DNA from: DTYU01 sp040756575
GTDB lineage: Bacteria > Bacillota > Desulfotomaculia > Desulfotomaculales > Ammonificaceae
Reading direction: 5' to 3'
Length of the DNA: 64,000 bases
Assembly (NCBI GenBank): GCA_040756575.1
Contig: JBFLYP010000002.1
Location: forward strand, 62,001 to 126,000
Part shown: one piece after another, positions 49,366-57,983 of the stretch
Numbering within the stretch: the stretch's first letter is position 1
Layout of the letters: each line of letters begins with the position of its first letter
Notes under the pieces: generated by a model
Told to the model about the DNA's origin: nothing
Seen by the model: only the letters and a program-made list of their open reading frames with translations
Database searches by the model: none
Made by a program: the position numbers and the translations under genes

Positions 49366-49661
49366 TATTTCTTTTCCTCCTCCATGACAATTGCCTTCTG
49401 CCCCTTCTTGCCCGGACACTCCGCGGCGCATATGCCGCAACCCTTACAGTAGTCGTAATCGATACCGACCACCTTTCCGTCCTTCACCCGCACAGCCATA
49501 TCAGGGCAGAAAAGCCAACAAAGTAAGCACTGGCTGCAGTTCTCCTCCTTAAAAACCGGCTTGTTGAGGGTCCGCCAGGCACCGGTTTTCAGCTCGCGCG
49601 AATTACCCGCATCGAGAATCACCGCCCCCGGTGGAAGCTCCTGCCATCCCTTCGCGCTCAT
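49365..49661 (-). CDS. porD: 2-oxoacid:ferredoxin oxidoreductase delta subunit
   Basis: A 98-residue ferredoxin-type subunit with two [4Fe-4S] sites: CSQCLLCWLFCPD and CKGCGICAAECPG, both C-x2-C-x2-C-x3-C-P. The N-terminal 40 residues resemble other PorD proteins. It passes electrons from the TPP site to ferredoxin. ATG 49661 overlaps porG by 4 nt and follows GGAGGTAAATGAAGG. Confidence 0.95.
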   Translation of the reverse strand: MSAKGWQELPPGAVILDAGNSRELKTGAWRTLNKPVFKEENCSQCLLCWLFCPDMAVRVKDGKVVGIDYDYCKGCGICAAECPGKKGQKAIVMEEEKK

Positions 49662-50233
49662 CCTTCATTTACCTCCTCATAACCCCGTCTCGTTGCTTCA
49701 AGATTCCCGTCTATTATCTTTTGCGCGAACTTCTTGCCGAAACTCTTCCTGACATCCTCGAGGAGATGTTCAAGGCTGACAAGACCGGTTACCCGGCAAA
49801 CCGCGCCGAGCATCGGCGAGTTCGGGAAGGGCCTCCCGATTGATTCGACCGCTATCTTAGTAGCGTCAACCGTGAAGACCTTTTGCCCCGGCTTAGCTTT
49901 CAGTTTTGCCCTTATCTCCCGCGCGTCTTTGGACGTATTTACTAAAAAAATGGCGTCTTCCGTGGCTCCCTCGGTCACGTCAACGGTGTCAAGCAGCGTT
50001 GCGTCAACCACGCTTACCACCTGGGGATCGAGCACCGGGCAGTGCATCCGGAGTTCCCTGGAACTTATCCGGTTATACGCCTTGAGCGGTGCACCGGACC
50101 TCTCCGGTCCGTACTCCGGGAATGCCTGGACGTACCTTCCCCCCGCAAGACAAGCATCCGCCAGAACCTTGGCCGCGGTTACCGTTCCCTGCCCTCCTCT
50201 TCCATGCCACCGGATCTCAACAGTATCCCCCAT
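49658..50233 (-). CDS. porG: 2-oxoacid:ferredoxin oxidoreductase gamma subunit
   Basis: A 191-residue gamma subunit. VEIRWHGRGGQGTVTAAKVL is the family N-terminus, followed by YVQAFPEYGPERSGAPLKAY. No Fe-S cysteines are expected. ATG 50233 is chosen with AAAGGGG 9 nt upstream; ATG 50239 is only 3 nt from it. It is the first gene of the porGDAB operon; the remainder follow with overlaps of 1-4 nt or a 2-nt gap. Confidence 0.94.
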   Translation of the reverse strand: MGDTVEIRWHGRGGQGTVTAAKVLADACLAGGRYVQAFPEYGPERSGAPLKAYNRISSRELRMHCPVLDPQVVSVVDATLLDTVDVTEGATEDAIFLVNTSKDAREIRAKLKAKPGQKVFTVDATKIAVESIGRPFPNSPMLGAVCRVTGLVSLEHLLEDVRKSFGKKFAQKIIDGNLEATRRGYEEVNEG

Positions 50234-50709
50234 AAGCATCCCCTTTCTAACAAAAAATCTTCATGAGGAATTTGGTATATCTAAACAAAACAAGGGCTTG
50301 GACACCTTTAAGCCAAACCAGAGATTCGCCTTGCCCCGGCAAAGTACCGTTCTCGCTTTCGCCGCACGTATTCCGGTATAAAGGTTTGCCTAGGGGACCG
50401 CTGCAAAACTTCGCCTGGCTATTTTAGAAGTCGGAAGTCAGAAAATTCAAGGGAAATTCGCGTAGCGAATTTCTGCGAAGATTCCGACCTCTGACATCCT
50501 ATCTGACATCTGTTTTCGTCATGCTCGTTTCGCGGCCCAGGCCGTTCCCGAATTCAGCCACCCAAAAGCAGGCGAACTCACTTTTGGCGGTTAAGTTGTT
50601 TCACAACACTCGCCTGATACACAGCAGGGTCTTCCTGAATTAGAAAATGCTGCTACGGCTAAAATGGTTTACATACTATCGTACTCTAAAACAACAGCAG
50701 CGTCAACGC
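50234..50709. other. Repeat-rich intergenic region
   Basis: No gene. From 50391 it holds a MITE-like element described separately. Before that, bases 50240-50390 show no clear signal apart from an AT-rich patch upstream of porG that may hold its promoter. Confidence 0.6.
50391..50617. repeat. MITE-like element M, copy 1
   Basis: Left end GACCGCTGCAAAACTTCGCC (from 50395), right end CCACCCAAAAGCAGGCGAAC with GGTTAAGTTGTTTCACAACA to about 50613. GCTGCAAAAC and GTTTCACAAC are imperfectly inverted. The interior has heptamers GAAGTCG, GAAGTCA, then a palindrome around AAATTCGCGTAGCGAATTT (50451-50469), then CCGACCT, CTGACAT units. A second copy is at 54720-54925 and a reversed one at 55884-56106. 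Confidence 0.75.
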
Positions 50710-50973
50710 TTAGACGGTGAAAATAGTTAATAAGCTGAGCAGCAGAAGCCCCGGGACAGGATAAGCACCTGCCGCAAGCATCGTCACGGGGTTTATCGCA
50801 ATGTGGAAGTTAAACACCGAGCCCGCAAGGTTAACAACGGCTAAAAGAACCCCCCCTACGACAAAAGCCACAGCCAATCGCAGCAGCAGCCTGAAGGGCG
50901 CAGCCAGGGCGCTGCCTATCAAATACAAGCCTAAAAGACCTACCGCCCCCAAAGCCACCATTTTCCAGTCCAT
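50710..50973 (-). CDS. bofA: Pro-sigma-K processing inhibitor BofA family protein
   Basis: An 87-residue membrane protein. Three hydrophobic segments cover most of its length (ALGAVGLLGLYLIGSALAAP; LLLRLAVAFVVGGVLLAVVN; the C-terminal GLLLLSLLTIFTV). The end HIAINPVTMLAAGAYPVPGL is the conserved BofA motif. In Bacillus it holds the SpoIVFB protease inactive in the outer forespore membrane. The position next to recR is syntenic with Bacillus bofA. Confidence 0.9.
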   Translation of the reverse strand: MDWKMVALGAVGLLGLYLIGSALAAPFRLLLRLAVAFVVGGVLLAVVNLAGSVFNFHIAINPVTMLAAGAYPVPGLLLLSLLTIFTV

Positions 50974-51127
50974 AATTTACCCCCTCTACGGTCGGAAACC
51001 GGAATACTTATCTTTGACCCCCTTGTGGCCGTTGCAACTGGACAACATCTGCTGCAAGCTTATTCAGTCAGGGAGGTAAATTATTCCTACAGATTACGAA
51101 AACTTATGCTATCGGATTAACCGCCCT

Positions 51128-51727
51128 TCATTTTATCTCCCGCCGCCCCTCTATTGCTCTGGCGATCGTCTGCTCATCGGCGAATTCGATCTCAGCGCCT
51201 ACCGGCAGTCCGTAAGCGAGCCTGCTCAGCTTCACACCCATTGGATCGAGCAGCCGCTTGAGGTAAAGGGCCGTCGCTTCACCCTCGGTATCCGGGCTCG
51301 TGGCTAAAACCACTTCGGCTACGCCGCCTTTATCCAAGCGCGCCAGAAGTTCCTTTATCCGCAGTTTCTCCGGCCCGATCCCGTCGAGGGGTGAAAGCGC
51401 GCCGTGCAGGACATGGTAAACACCCCGGTAACTGCCCGACCGCTCGATCGCCGCCACATCGCGAGGTTCCTCAACAACGCATAAAATGCTGCGGTCGCGC
51501 GCGGCATCCGTGCAAATGCTGCAGGGATCTATATCGGTGAAGTTCCCGCATACCGAGCAGTAAACCGTCGTTTCCCGGGCCTCCCTTATTGCGGCGGCAA
51601 GGCGCTGGGCCTGCTCTTGCGGCGCACTCAAAAGATAGAGCGCCAACCGCTGGGCCGTCCGGGGCCCGATCCCCGGGAGGCGTTTCAGCTCCTCTATTAA
51701 CCTGTTAACAGAGCGGGCGTAAGCCAT
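51128..51727 (-). CDS. recR: Recombination protein RecR
   Basis: A 199-residue recombination mediator. The helix-hairpin-helix LKRLPGIGPRTAQRLALYLL, the zinc finger C-x2-C-x11-C-x2-C (CSVCGNFTDIDPCSIC) and the Toprim domain (ILCVVEEPRDVAAIERSGSY) are intact. ATG 51727 follows GGGGAG; the 29 codons upstream are leader. It works with RecO/RecF in loading RecA. It is downstream of ybaB and dnaX. Confidence 0.96.
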   Translation of the reverse strand: MAYARSVNRLIEELKRLPGIGPRTAQRLALYLLSAPQEQAQRLAAAIREARETTVYCSVCGNFTDIDPCSICTDAARDRSILCVVEEPRDVAAIERSGSYRGVYHVLHGALSPLDGIGPEKLRIKELLARLDKGGVAEVVLATSPDTEGEATALYLKRLLDPMGVKLSRLAYGLPVGAEIEFADEQTIARAIEGRREIK

Positions 51728-52010
51728 AAATATAAACGCTCCCCTGAAAATGCGTTTAACCTTATACTGCAGACCTTTAGGGTCCGTCCTGCGTTTATAA
51801 AGACTGAAGCACAAGCAATTTCCATTCCCGTGGCGACTGCAGTTGTGAACGACTCCCCTGTAGCCGGAAATAAAGTGTAATTGAAAACCTGCTGTTAGCG
51901 TTACCGTACCCGTGAGACTCCGGGGGACTCGCCCTAATATTATTAGTTTAATTTCTTAATCTTTTGCCCGAATTCTCCTAAGAAAGCTGGCGCCTAACAG
52001 CAGCCGCCTT

Positions 52011-52319
52011 CTAAAAGAGACCCGGCATGCTCAGTCCCCCTGTCAGCCGCCCCATTTCACGCGCCACCATCTCCCGCGACTGCCTGAGCGCCTCGTTGAC
52101 CGCCGCCATGATAAGGTCCTGCAGCATCTCGACGTCTTCCGGGTCTACCGCTTCCGGCTTGACCTCGAGCGCCACGATCTCCTGTCGCCCGTTGGCGACG
52201 GCCCTAACTACACCGCCACCGGCAGTAGCCTCCGTCGTCCGCTGTCCAAGTTCCTCCTGGAGCTTGGCCATTTCACCCTGCAGTTTCTGGACCTGCTTCA
52301 TCATTTTACCTATGTCCAA
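52011..52319 (-). CDS. YbaB/EbfC nucleoid-associated protein
   Basis: A 102-residue DNA-binding protein. Helical N-terminus MMKQVQKLQGEMAKLQEELG, a central beta-sheet (GGGVVRAVANGRQEIVALEV) and a C-terminal helical hairpin with ALRQSREMVAREMGRLTGGL are typical. TTG 52319 follows GGGAGGGCGG; an internal ATG pair at 52304 is the alternative. It lies between dnaX and recR, the standard position. Confidence 0.94.
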   Translation of the reverse strand: MDIGKMMKQVQKLQGEMAKLQEELGQRTTEATAGGGVVRAVANGRQEIVALEVKPEAVDPEDVEMLQDLIMAAVNEALRQSREMVAREMGRLTGGLSMPGLF

Positions 52320-52354
52320 GTTCGCCGCCCTCCCGAAATCAGTTTTAAAAATCT

Positions 52355-53668
52355 TTAACCTCCAACCTCCAATTTCCACCTCTCGCCGAAAAACTTCGAT
52401 AAAACCTGCTCCACCACTGTGCGGTGCTCCTGCTGCGCCAGAACCTCCCTTGAGGCAGCATCGGGCAGGGAAACCCTTAAACAGTGCCCGGACACGGCTA
52501 CCGGCTGCGCGCGGCTTAAGTATCCGAACGTCACCGGCCGGGAGTTTTTTACTCCTTTAAGGATATCCGCCCAAGCGGCTTTTACCCGCTGCAGGGAAGG
52601 TTCCTCTTCGTTTTCCCCTGCCGTCGTACTCTCGTAAAGTGCTCTGACAATTGCTAGTTCCAGCGGCAGCGTTCTTATCGCCGCCCCCTTCGTCTCCTCC
52701 ATTGCACGGCTGAGTTCCTCCAGGCAGCGTATTAGGCGGCGCGGCACCGTTTTACCCTGGTCGACCACCCGTAGAAGGTCCTCCCGCAGCAGGGCCAGCA
52801 GGTCACGGATGAAGAGTCCGGGGTCCTTTCCCGCCTCGTCCACTTCTGAAACCAACCGGAGCGCCCTCGCCGTATCTCCCCGCCGAAGGAGTTCCGCCAT
52901 TTCGGTTAATGCCCCCAGGCGCACCTTCCCCAAGAGGTCGGCCACCGTATCCTCGTTCACGTCTCCGTCACCTAAGGACAAAACCTGGTCAAGGATGCCG
53001 AGCGCATCACGCATACTTCCTTCTGCAGCCTGGGATATCAGTTCCAGGGCTGCCGGTGTGGCCCGGCCCCGAATTTCTTCAACGACCCGCTCTAAGTGCG
53101 AACGGATATCTGCCGGCTGAAGCCGGTGAAAGTCAAAGCGCTGGCAGCGGGAAAGGATCGTGACGGGCATCTTGTGCGGTTCCGTGGTAGCAAGGATAAA
53201 AACCACGCGGGGCGGCGGTTCCTCAAGCGTCTTCAAAAGGGCGTTGGCGGCCTCCGTAGTGAGCATGTGCGCCTCGTCGATGATGTATACCTTGTACGAC
53301 GCTACCACTGGAGCCAATTTAACCCGCTCCCGGAGTTCGCGCATCTCGTCGATGCCGCGCCTCGAGGCCGCATCGAGTTCCAGAACATCGAGCGCGGTGC
53401 CCGCCGTTATCGAACGGCAGTGATGGCAAGCGTTGCACGGCCCGGCAGCCGGTCCCTCGGCGCAGTTCAGCGCCTTAGCCAGGATCCGGGCAGTACTCGT
53501 CTTTCCGGTGCCCCGCGGCCCGGCAAAAAGCAGGGCGTGTGCCATCTTGTTTTTCGATAGAGCATTTCTAAGCGTCCGGGTCACGTGTTCTTGACCCACA
53601 ACTTCCGCAAACGTCTGCGGCCGCCACTGACGGTATAGCGCCACCTGGGCGGACTCTAATTTACCCAC
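52355..53668 (-). CDS. dnaX: DNA polymerase III subunits gamma/tau
   Basis: A 437-residue clamp-loader ATPase. HALLFAGPRGTGKTSTARIL is Walker A, the zinc module is C-x8-C-x2-C-x2-C (CAEGPAAGPCNACHHC), IIDEAHMLTTEAANALLKTL holds Walker B, and LSRCQRFDFHR is the arginine-finger region. It is shorter than typical tau (550-650), so it probably represents mainly the gamma-like form with a small C-terminal domain. GTG 53668 follows GGAGGTAAAAGA. SRP RNA lies upstream, as in Bacillus. Confidence 0.95.
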   Translation of the reverse strand: MGKLESAQVALYRQWRPQTFAEVVGQEHVTRTLRNALSKNKMAHALLFAGPRGTGKTSTARILAKALNCAEGPAAGPCNACHHCRSITAGTALDVLELDAASRRGIDEMRELRERVKLAPVVASYKVYIIDEAHMLTTEAANALLKTLEEPPPRVVFILATTEPHKMPVTILSRCQRFDFHRLQPADIRSHLERVVEEIRGRATPAALELISQAAEGSMRDALGILDQVLSLGDGDVNEDTVADLLGKVRLGALTEMAELLRRGDTARALRLVSEVDEAGKDPGLFIRDLLALLREDLLRVVDQGKTVPRRLIRCLEELSRAMEETKGAAIRTLPLELAIVRALYESTTAGENEEEPSLQRVKAAWADILKGVKNSRPVTFGYLSRAQPVAVSGHCLRVSLPDAASREVLAQQEHRTVVEQVLSKFFGERWKLEVGG

Positions 53669-53832
53669 TCTTTTACCTCCGGCTGGTGGCCTCAAATGAG
53701 CCCTACGATCTAAAAGGAACTATTTCTGCACGGGACAGCCTAATCCTCGTCGATAACCGAATCTTTATAAAAATCGCATGCTAAAAATAAAAGCGCTGCT
53801 TTGAAACATTCAGAAAAGCAGCGAATAAACTT

Positions 53833-54102
53833 GGCCGTGCACCTGCCTTTGAATACCGGCTTCCGGTCGTCACCACGCCGCAGGTGGCTCGGGCCAGGCA
53901 CCCTCACGGCACCCGGAGGATTTCCCTTAGTGCTGCTTCCGTCAGGACCTGACACGGTTCAGGAAGCTCCGTCGCGCGAGACCCAACCGTCTTCGCTCCT
54001 TACGGGGGCCGTCTCCACAAGCCGATTCCGGGGGCAGGAGTTCAACCCCGCTACAGCGGTTTGCGGGTACAGGGCACCGCTACCTCCCCGTTTAGCACGG
54101 CC
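53833..54102 (-). ncRNA. ffs: Signal recognition particle RNA, long Gram-positive type
   Basis: The minus strand carries the invariant SRP core: GTGTCAGGTCCTGACGGAAG, then CAGCACTAAGGGAAA and GGGTGCCGTGAGGGTGCCTGG. The ends GGCCGTGC (54102-54095) and GCACGGCC (53840-53833) pair, giving about 270 nt, the Bacillus scRNA size with an Alu domain (GGGGAGGTAGCGGTGCCCTG). It lies upstream of dnaX. The exact ends are estimated from the terminal helix. Confidence 0.93.
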
Positions 54103-54126
54103 AAAATTCTGCCATTAACTTATAGC

Positions 54127-54193
54127 GTCCGGAAAGATCCGAACTCCAGCTACAGATCTGAGCTGCCGCTTTATCCATTGAGCTACAGGCATC
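54127..54193 (-). pseudogene. Decayed tRNA-like sequence
   Basis: The minus strand reads GCCTGTAGCTCAATGGATAAA followed by a distorted anticodon arm and GGAGTTCGGATCTTTCC. The D-arm is perfect and resembles tRNA-Arg (58901-58976), but the acceptor strands do not pair, the anticodon loop is irregular and the T-loop is altered (TTCGGATC). It is probably a dead tRNA gene beside SRP RNA. Confidence 0.6.
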
Positions 54194-54296
54194 ACAGATG
54201 TCGGATGACGAAGTCAGATGTAAGATAGTGAATTCGCATAGCGAATTCACTATTAATTAAAATCTTACCGCTGACTTCCCGCCTCTAACCTCTAAA
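54188..54296. repeat. Heptamer-palindrome-heptamer repeat
   Basis: Left units CAGATGT, CGGATGA, CGAAGTC, AGATGTA, AGATAGT. A perfect palindrome GTGAATTCGC-ATA-GCGAATTCAC-type centre lies at 54229-54251. Right units include CCGCTGA, CTTCCCG, CCTCTAA, CCTCTAA. Same design as the units at 50425-50500 and 55968-56074. Confidence 0.7.
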
Positions 54297-54418
54297 TTCG
54301 TAGCCCAGCACCCAACCCACAGAAGGGAAGGTTCCTTTCTATACGGAAGGCCGTCGTCAGGCCTTTTGGGCTGAATGCTGGGCCTGAAGATTTATTTCTT
54401 GAGGTTACTTTTTTAACC

Positions 54419-54511
54419 TGGCGGAGAGAGTGGGATTCGAACCCACGAGACAGGGTTTGCCCGTCTACTCGCTCTCCAGGCGAGCGCCTTAGACCTCTCG
54501 GCCATCTCTCC
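54419..54511 (-). tRNA. tRNA-Ser (GGA)
   Basis: Class II tRNA with a long variable arm. Acceptor GGAGAGA/TCTCTCC with G73 and encoded CCA, anticodon loop CTGGAGA (anticodon GGA), T-arm GTGGG-TTCGAAT-CCCAC. Confidence 0.94.
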
Positions 54512-54719
54512 GTCTTGCCCGGCTCCTTCCCCGCGCAGCCAAGTATTTATTTTAGTTATTCCCCTCTTCCGGGGCTCTCCGGTAATTCGGAACCATTCAT
54601 ACTTTTATATTATACGTATTTTCTCACCAAACTTCAAGCCGGTTTAGCAACCTCGCCCCGAGCGGGGCGCTTTACCTCTCAGCCGAAATATGGTAGACTA
54701 TACGGCAGGCTTTCGACTC

Positions 54720-54925
54720 GCCGAGGAGACCGCTGCAAAACTTCGCCTGGCTTTATCAGCCGGTCGGGTCCGGGTGCTCACGTACCACCAAGTACGCTCC
54801 GCCCCGTCCCCTCCCGGCTTCTGTGCGATGCTCGTTTTTCGCGGCCTCCAGTCCACTCCCAAATTTAACCACCCAAAAGCAGGCGAACTCATTTTGGGGC
54901 GGTTAAGTTGTTTTGCAACACTCGC
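54720..54925. repeat. MITE-like element M, copy 2
   Basis: Left end GACCGCTGCAAAACTTCGCC (from 54728), right end CCACCCAAAAGCAGGCGAAC, then GGTTAAGTTGTTTTGCAACA to 54920. The interior differs from copy 1: it carries GTGCTCACGTACCACCAAGT and GTACGCTCCGCC, a motif shared with repeat family A. The right end runs directly into the ribosome binding site of the HD-domain gene. Confidence 0.75.
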
Positions 54926-54939
54926 CGAGGAGGGTAATC

Positions 54940-55755
54940 TTGGACAACAAGCAGTATCAGGCCATCCGATCCTGGTTCGTTAATTATGCGAAGAGTTTTT
55001 ACGAGAGCGGCGCTGAGACGCGCGCCGCCGTCCGTTTTAAGAAGGAGCACACCGGCAGGGTCTGCTCCAATATCGTGCGCATCGGCCGGTCGATTGACCT
55101 CCAGGACGGGGACCTGCTCATCGCCGAAACCATTGCGCTATTGCACGACGTCGGGCGTTTTAAGCAGTACGCCGTCTACCGCACCTTTAAAGACCACCAG
55201 TCGGAAAACCACGCGCTCTTAGGGCTGCGTGAACTGGAACGCGCCGGGATCCTGTCGGTGCTTACGCCCGACGAACAGGTCATAGTCACCCACGCGATCG
55301 AGTACCACAACCTGCGGGACCTGCCTGTCGGCATGCCGGAGCGGCTGCTGTTGTTCACCCGCCTGATCCGGGACGCGGACAAATTAGACATCCTGAAGCT
55401 TGTTTCGGCGGACTGCGCCCACCGGGGAAAAGCGCCCGATCCCCTGGCGGGCTTCGACTTACCTAACACACCGGGGTACTCGGCGGTACTGGCACAAAAC
55501 CTGCTTCGGTATCAGCCTTGCAACTACGCCGCAGTAACAAATGTGAACGACCGTAAGCTATTGCACCTGTCCTGGGTCTACGACATTAACTTTCCGTATA
55601 CACTTTCGGAGATCGCCCGGAACGGCTATATCGAGACAATCGTACGCAGCCTTCCCGACACCGAAGAAATCAGATCGGTTTATGATCACTTAAAGTCTTA
55701 CCTTGCCCGGCGGCTGGTGCAGCCCGGAGTCAACTGTCAGAACGCCCGGTCGTGA
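54940..55755 (+). CDS. HD-domain phosphohydrolase
   Basis: A 271-residue soluble protein. The HD motif order is H (KEHTGRVCSNIVRIG), HD (IALLHDVGRFKQY), H-x (VIVTHAIEYHN) and D (RLIRDADKLDIL), giving a full metal-binding set. The family hydrolyses nucleotides or cyclic nucleotides; the substrate is not known. TTG 54940 follows GAGGAGGGTAATC. The 5' end abuts a MITE-like repeat, whose right end is only about 20 nt upstream, so the repeat may supply part of the leader. Confidence 0.85.
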   Translation: MDNKQYQAIRSWFVNYAKSFYESGAETRAAVRFKKEHTGRVCSNIVRIGRSIDLQDGDLLIAETIALLHDVGRFKQYAVYRTFKDHQSENHALLGLRELERAGILSVLTPDEQVIVTHAIEYHNLRDLPVGMPERLLLFTRLIRDADKLDILKLVSADCAHRGKAPDPLAGFDLPNTPGYSAVLAQNLLRYQPCNYAAVTNVNDRKLLHLSWVYDINFPYTLSEIARNGYIETIVRSLPDTEEIRSVYDHLKSYLARRLVQPGVNCQNARS

Positions 55756-55883
55756 AAGATCTAAACTCCTATCTTTAAGAAAACCGCCTGTGCTTAACCT
55801 GAAGATAGTCCCCTTAGTCGCAGACCGAGCAGCAAACCTTCTTGCCGGCCTTTTGCTTTTGTCTAATAATGTTACCCTAAGAG

Positions 55884-56106
55884 AGTGTTGCAAAACCCTA
55901 ATTTATCGAAAGTGGGCTCTGTCTATTCGCAGACGCCAGGTTTCGGCAGAAAGCCTGGAGACCGTTTGAGAAGTGAGAAGTGAGAAGTGAGAAGTGGGAA
56001 GTGGGAATCAATGAAGGAATTCGCTTACCAATTCCTTCAAAAAATCTTACCTCTAACCTCCTACCTCACACCTCTCATTGCCAGGCGAAGTTTTGCAGCG
56101 GACTCC
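55884..56106. repeat. MITE-like element M, copy 3 (reversed) with heptamer core
   Basis: It begins GTGTTGCAAAACCC and ends CCAGGCGAAGTTTTGCAGCGG, the reverse orientation of copies 1 and 2. The interior has six GAGAAGT-type heptamers (55968-56009), the palindrome GAAGGAATTCGC..AATTCCTTC (56013-56038), then four TACCTCN-type heptamers (56047-56074). It ends directly at the stop of the zinc-ribbon gene. Confidence 0.78.
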
Positions 56107-56315
56107 TAAATCCTATCTAAGATTTTGTCTACTTTTGCTTCTAACTCACGAATCCGGTGCGTCAGATTAAAGTAATCAAGCACGCCTACCACTGTCCCGC
56201 ACGATGCACACTGGACAAACCACACCTTAGTGTTGTACCCGCCGCCTTGCAATGTGCGGCTTTCGGCAAGTTCGAACTCCGGCTTGCTGCACTTCGGGCA
56301 TACCGAAAGGGCCAT
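56106..56315 (-). CDS. Small zinc-ribbon protein
   Basis: A 69-residue protein. C-x2-C (CPKCSK) near the N-terminus and C-x2-C (CASCGT) near residue 36 form a probable zinc ribbon, with FNLTHRIRELEAKVDKIL as a C-terminal helix. ATG 56315 follows GAGGAG. Function unknown; transcription-factor-like ribbons of this size are common. The stop codon lies at the edge of a MITE-like repeat. Confidence 0.7.
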   Translation of the reverse strand: MALSVCPKCSKPEFELAESRTLQGGGYNTKVWFVQCASCGTVVGVLDYFNLTHRIRELEAKVDKILDRI

Positions 56316-56601
56316 TGAAATCGACTCCTCAATACATTATGGGTTTGCAAATAGTTTCTACAGGAAGAATGATTTCCCTTCAGAATCAAAACCAAACAAG
56401 ATACCGTTAAAATGCAGTTGCAGGTTGATCCCTCCGGTAAAATCCCCGAAGCATTAAGTTAACGTAGACAATACACCTTTGCCGTAACGTTATTCCCGCC
56501 GTTTAGAACAAATTATACTGAAAAAGTAAGGAGCCAGATTCCCTGCCCCTGCTGTACGTGTAACATGAGAAAAAGCCCCTTTGTCTTCTGCAAAAGAAAC
56601 A

Positions 56602-57390
56602 CTAATAGCGGCTCGCGATGAAATCGGCCAGAAAGCGTGCGGTCTCCGGCACCGAGCGCAGCATCCTGTCGGGTACGAAGCAGGATACCTCGGTCTCGTC
56701 GAGGTCGAAGAGTTCGAGGAATCTCCCTTTCCGGTCGATTTCGAGGTAGAGCCGGACGCCGTCATTTTGTACATCAAAAACAACCTCGAGCTCGTCGAGC
56801 TTCCCGCGCATAAAGCGCATGGGCTTGAATTCAAACTCCTGGAAGCGCCCGTTGTACTCGCCCGAATCATGACTCGGGCAGAAGCCCAACTCTTCTTCAA
56901 GGGCACGAAACACCGCCTCGCGCCTCCAATCGGGCCGGATCACGATCGGATCCGCGTCCCCCGGGTCGACTGCCTTGCTGACATCCAGCCCTGTCAGCAG
57001 GAAGAGTTTTGTATGGCGCGCGGAAAGCGGGACATTCACGGGCAAACCATAGCGTACCGGGATCTCCTGCGCCGGGTCACCCGCTCTGATCGAAAGCGCC
57101 CCGGAAATTTGGGCGGTGTCCAAAATCTTGCTCACGTGTTTCACGTCATCGCCGCTGCCGTACCGGGATTTCACCAGCAGTTGAAGGTAAACGCTGTTTA
57201 CCTCCTGGTCCACCTTCCCGCTTTCTATACGCAGGGTGCCGCTCACCTCTTCGCCGGCACGGTAAGTCTCCTGCGGTAACATAAGATCGATCCGCGCTGC
57301 GCCTATACCGACCGAGGCTAAAAATTTCTTGAGTATTTTCTCCGCTCCTTCTGGGACTGTTTCGTTCCTAATTTTAACGCGGGGGAGCAT
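56602..57390 (-). CDS. Sporulation-control protein Spo0M
   Basis: A 262-residue arrestin-fold Spo0M protein, a regulator of sporulation and cell division in Bacillus. FLASVGIGAARIDLMLPQET, the GEEVSGTLRIESGKVDQEVN strand region and GFCPSHDSGEYNGRFQEFEF are family marks. The start is uncertain: ATG 57390 has only a weak AGCAGGA site, whereas AAGGAGCGG is ideally placed before an ATA at 57336 that corresponds to the usual N-terminus of the family. The C-terminal 110 residues show the conserved acidic DELEVVFDVQNDG. Confidence 0.86.
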   Translation of the reverse strand: MLPRVKIRNETVPEGAEKILKKFLASVGIGAARIDLMLPQETYRAGEEVSGTLRIESGKVDQEVNSVYLQLLVKSRYGSGDDVKHVSKILDTAQISGALSIRAGDPAQEIPVRYGLPVNVPLSARHTKLFLLTGLDVSKAVDPGDADPIVIRPDWRREAVFRALEEELGFCPSHDSGEYNGRFQEFEFKPMRFMRGKLDELEVVFDVQNDGVRLYLEIDRKGRFLELFDLDETEVSCFVPDRMLRSVPETARFLADFIASRY

Positions 57391-57686
57391 ATTCCTGCTT
57401 ATCTGGGGAAATTTCCAGGGCAGCCCGGAGGGTGTTAACCGTTTGTTAGGCAGAGGCTGAAGGCGACTATGCAACCCAAGCTCTGGTCACGAACCCTTTC
57501 CACATCCCAAAAATGTTAATGTACTTTAGGGTGAAACCTCCGCCACTCACATAACCGACTCTTGATTTTCTACTTACTGCCCATGTATTGTCCAAAGAAA
57601 CTGAGCACCGGCTACTGTATTTTCGGATTTAATTTAACAGCAACGGGGCCTCGCGTTACCCGCAAGAACCCCCGCTTTTCTTGAGC

Positions 57687-57780
57687 TGGCGGAGAGAGTG
57701 GGATTCGAACCCACGAGGCAGCTTTTCGGCCGCCTACTCGATTTCGAGTCGAGCGCCTTCAACCACTCAGCCATCTCTCC
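57687..57780 (-). tRNA. tRNA-Ser (CGA)
   Basis: Class II tRNA. Acceptor GGAGAGA/TCTCTCC, G73 and encoded CCA, anticodon arm CTCGA-CTCGAAA-TCGAG (anticodon CGA), long variable arm, T-arm GTGGG-TTCGAAT-CCCAC. Confidence 0.94.
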
Positions 57781-57983
57781 GCGTTTAAAGTCGTCTGTCG
57801 CCAAATTTCTATGTCGGAGTGGTAATCGCTGGACTATGCCCACCGCTTAGGAAACGGGAAGTGCGTAGTCGAAGTTAATTGATTGTGGAAACCCGCACAG
57901 CAATTTCCCCTTCTTGACCTCCGCCCTCCGGCGTCCGGCCTCTGATTTTCTATCTGGGACTGTACCGTCTTGCCGGCCAGGCG

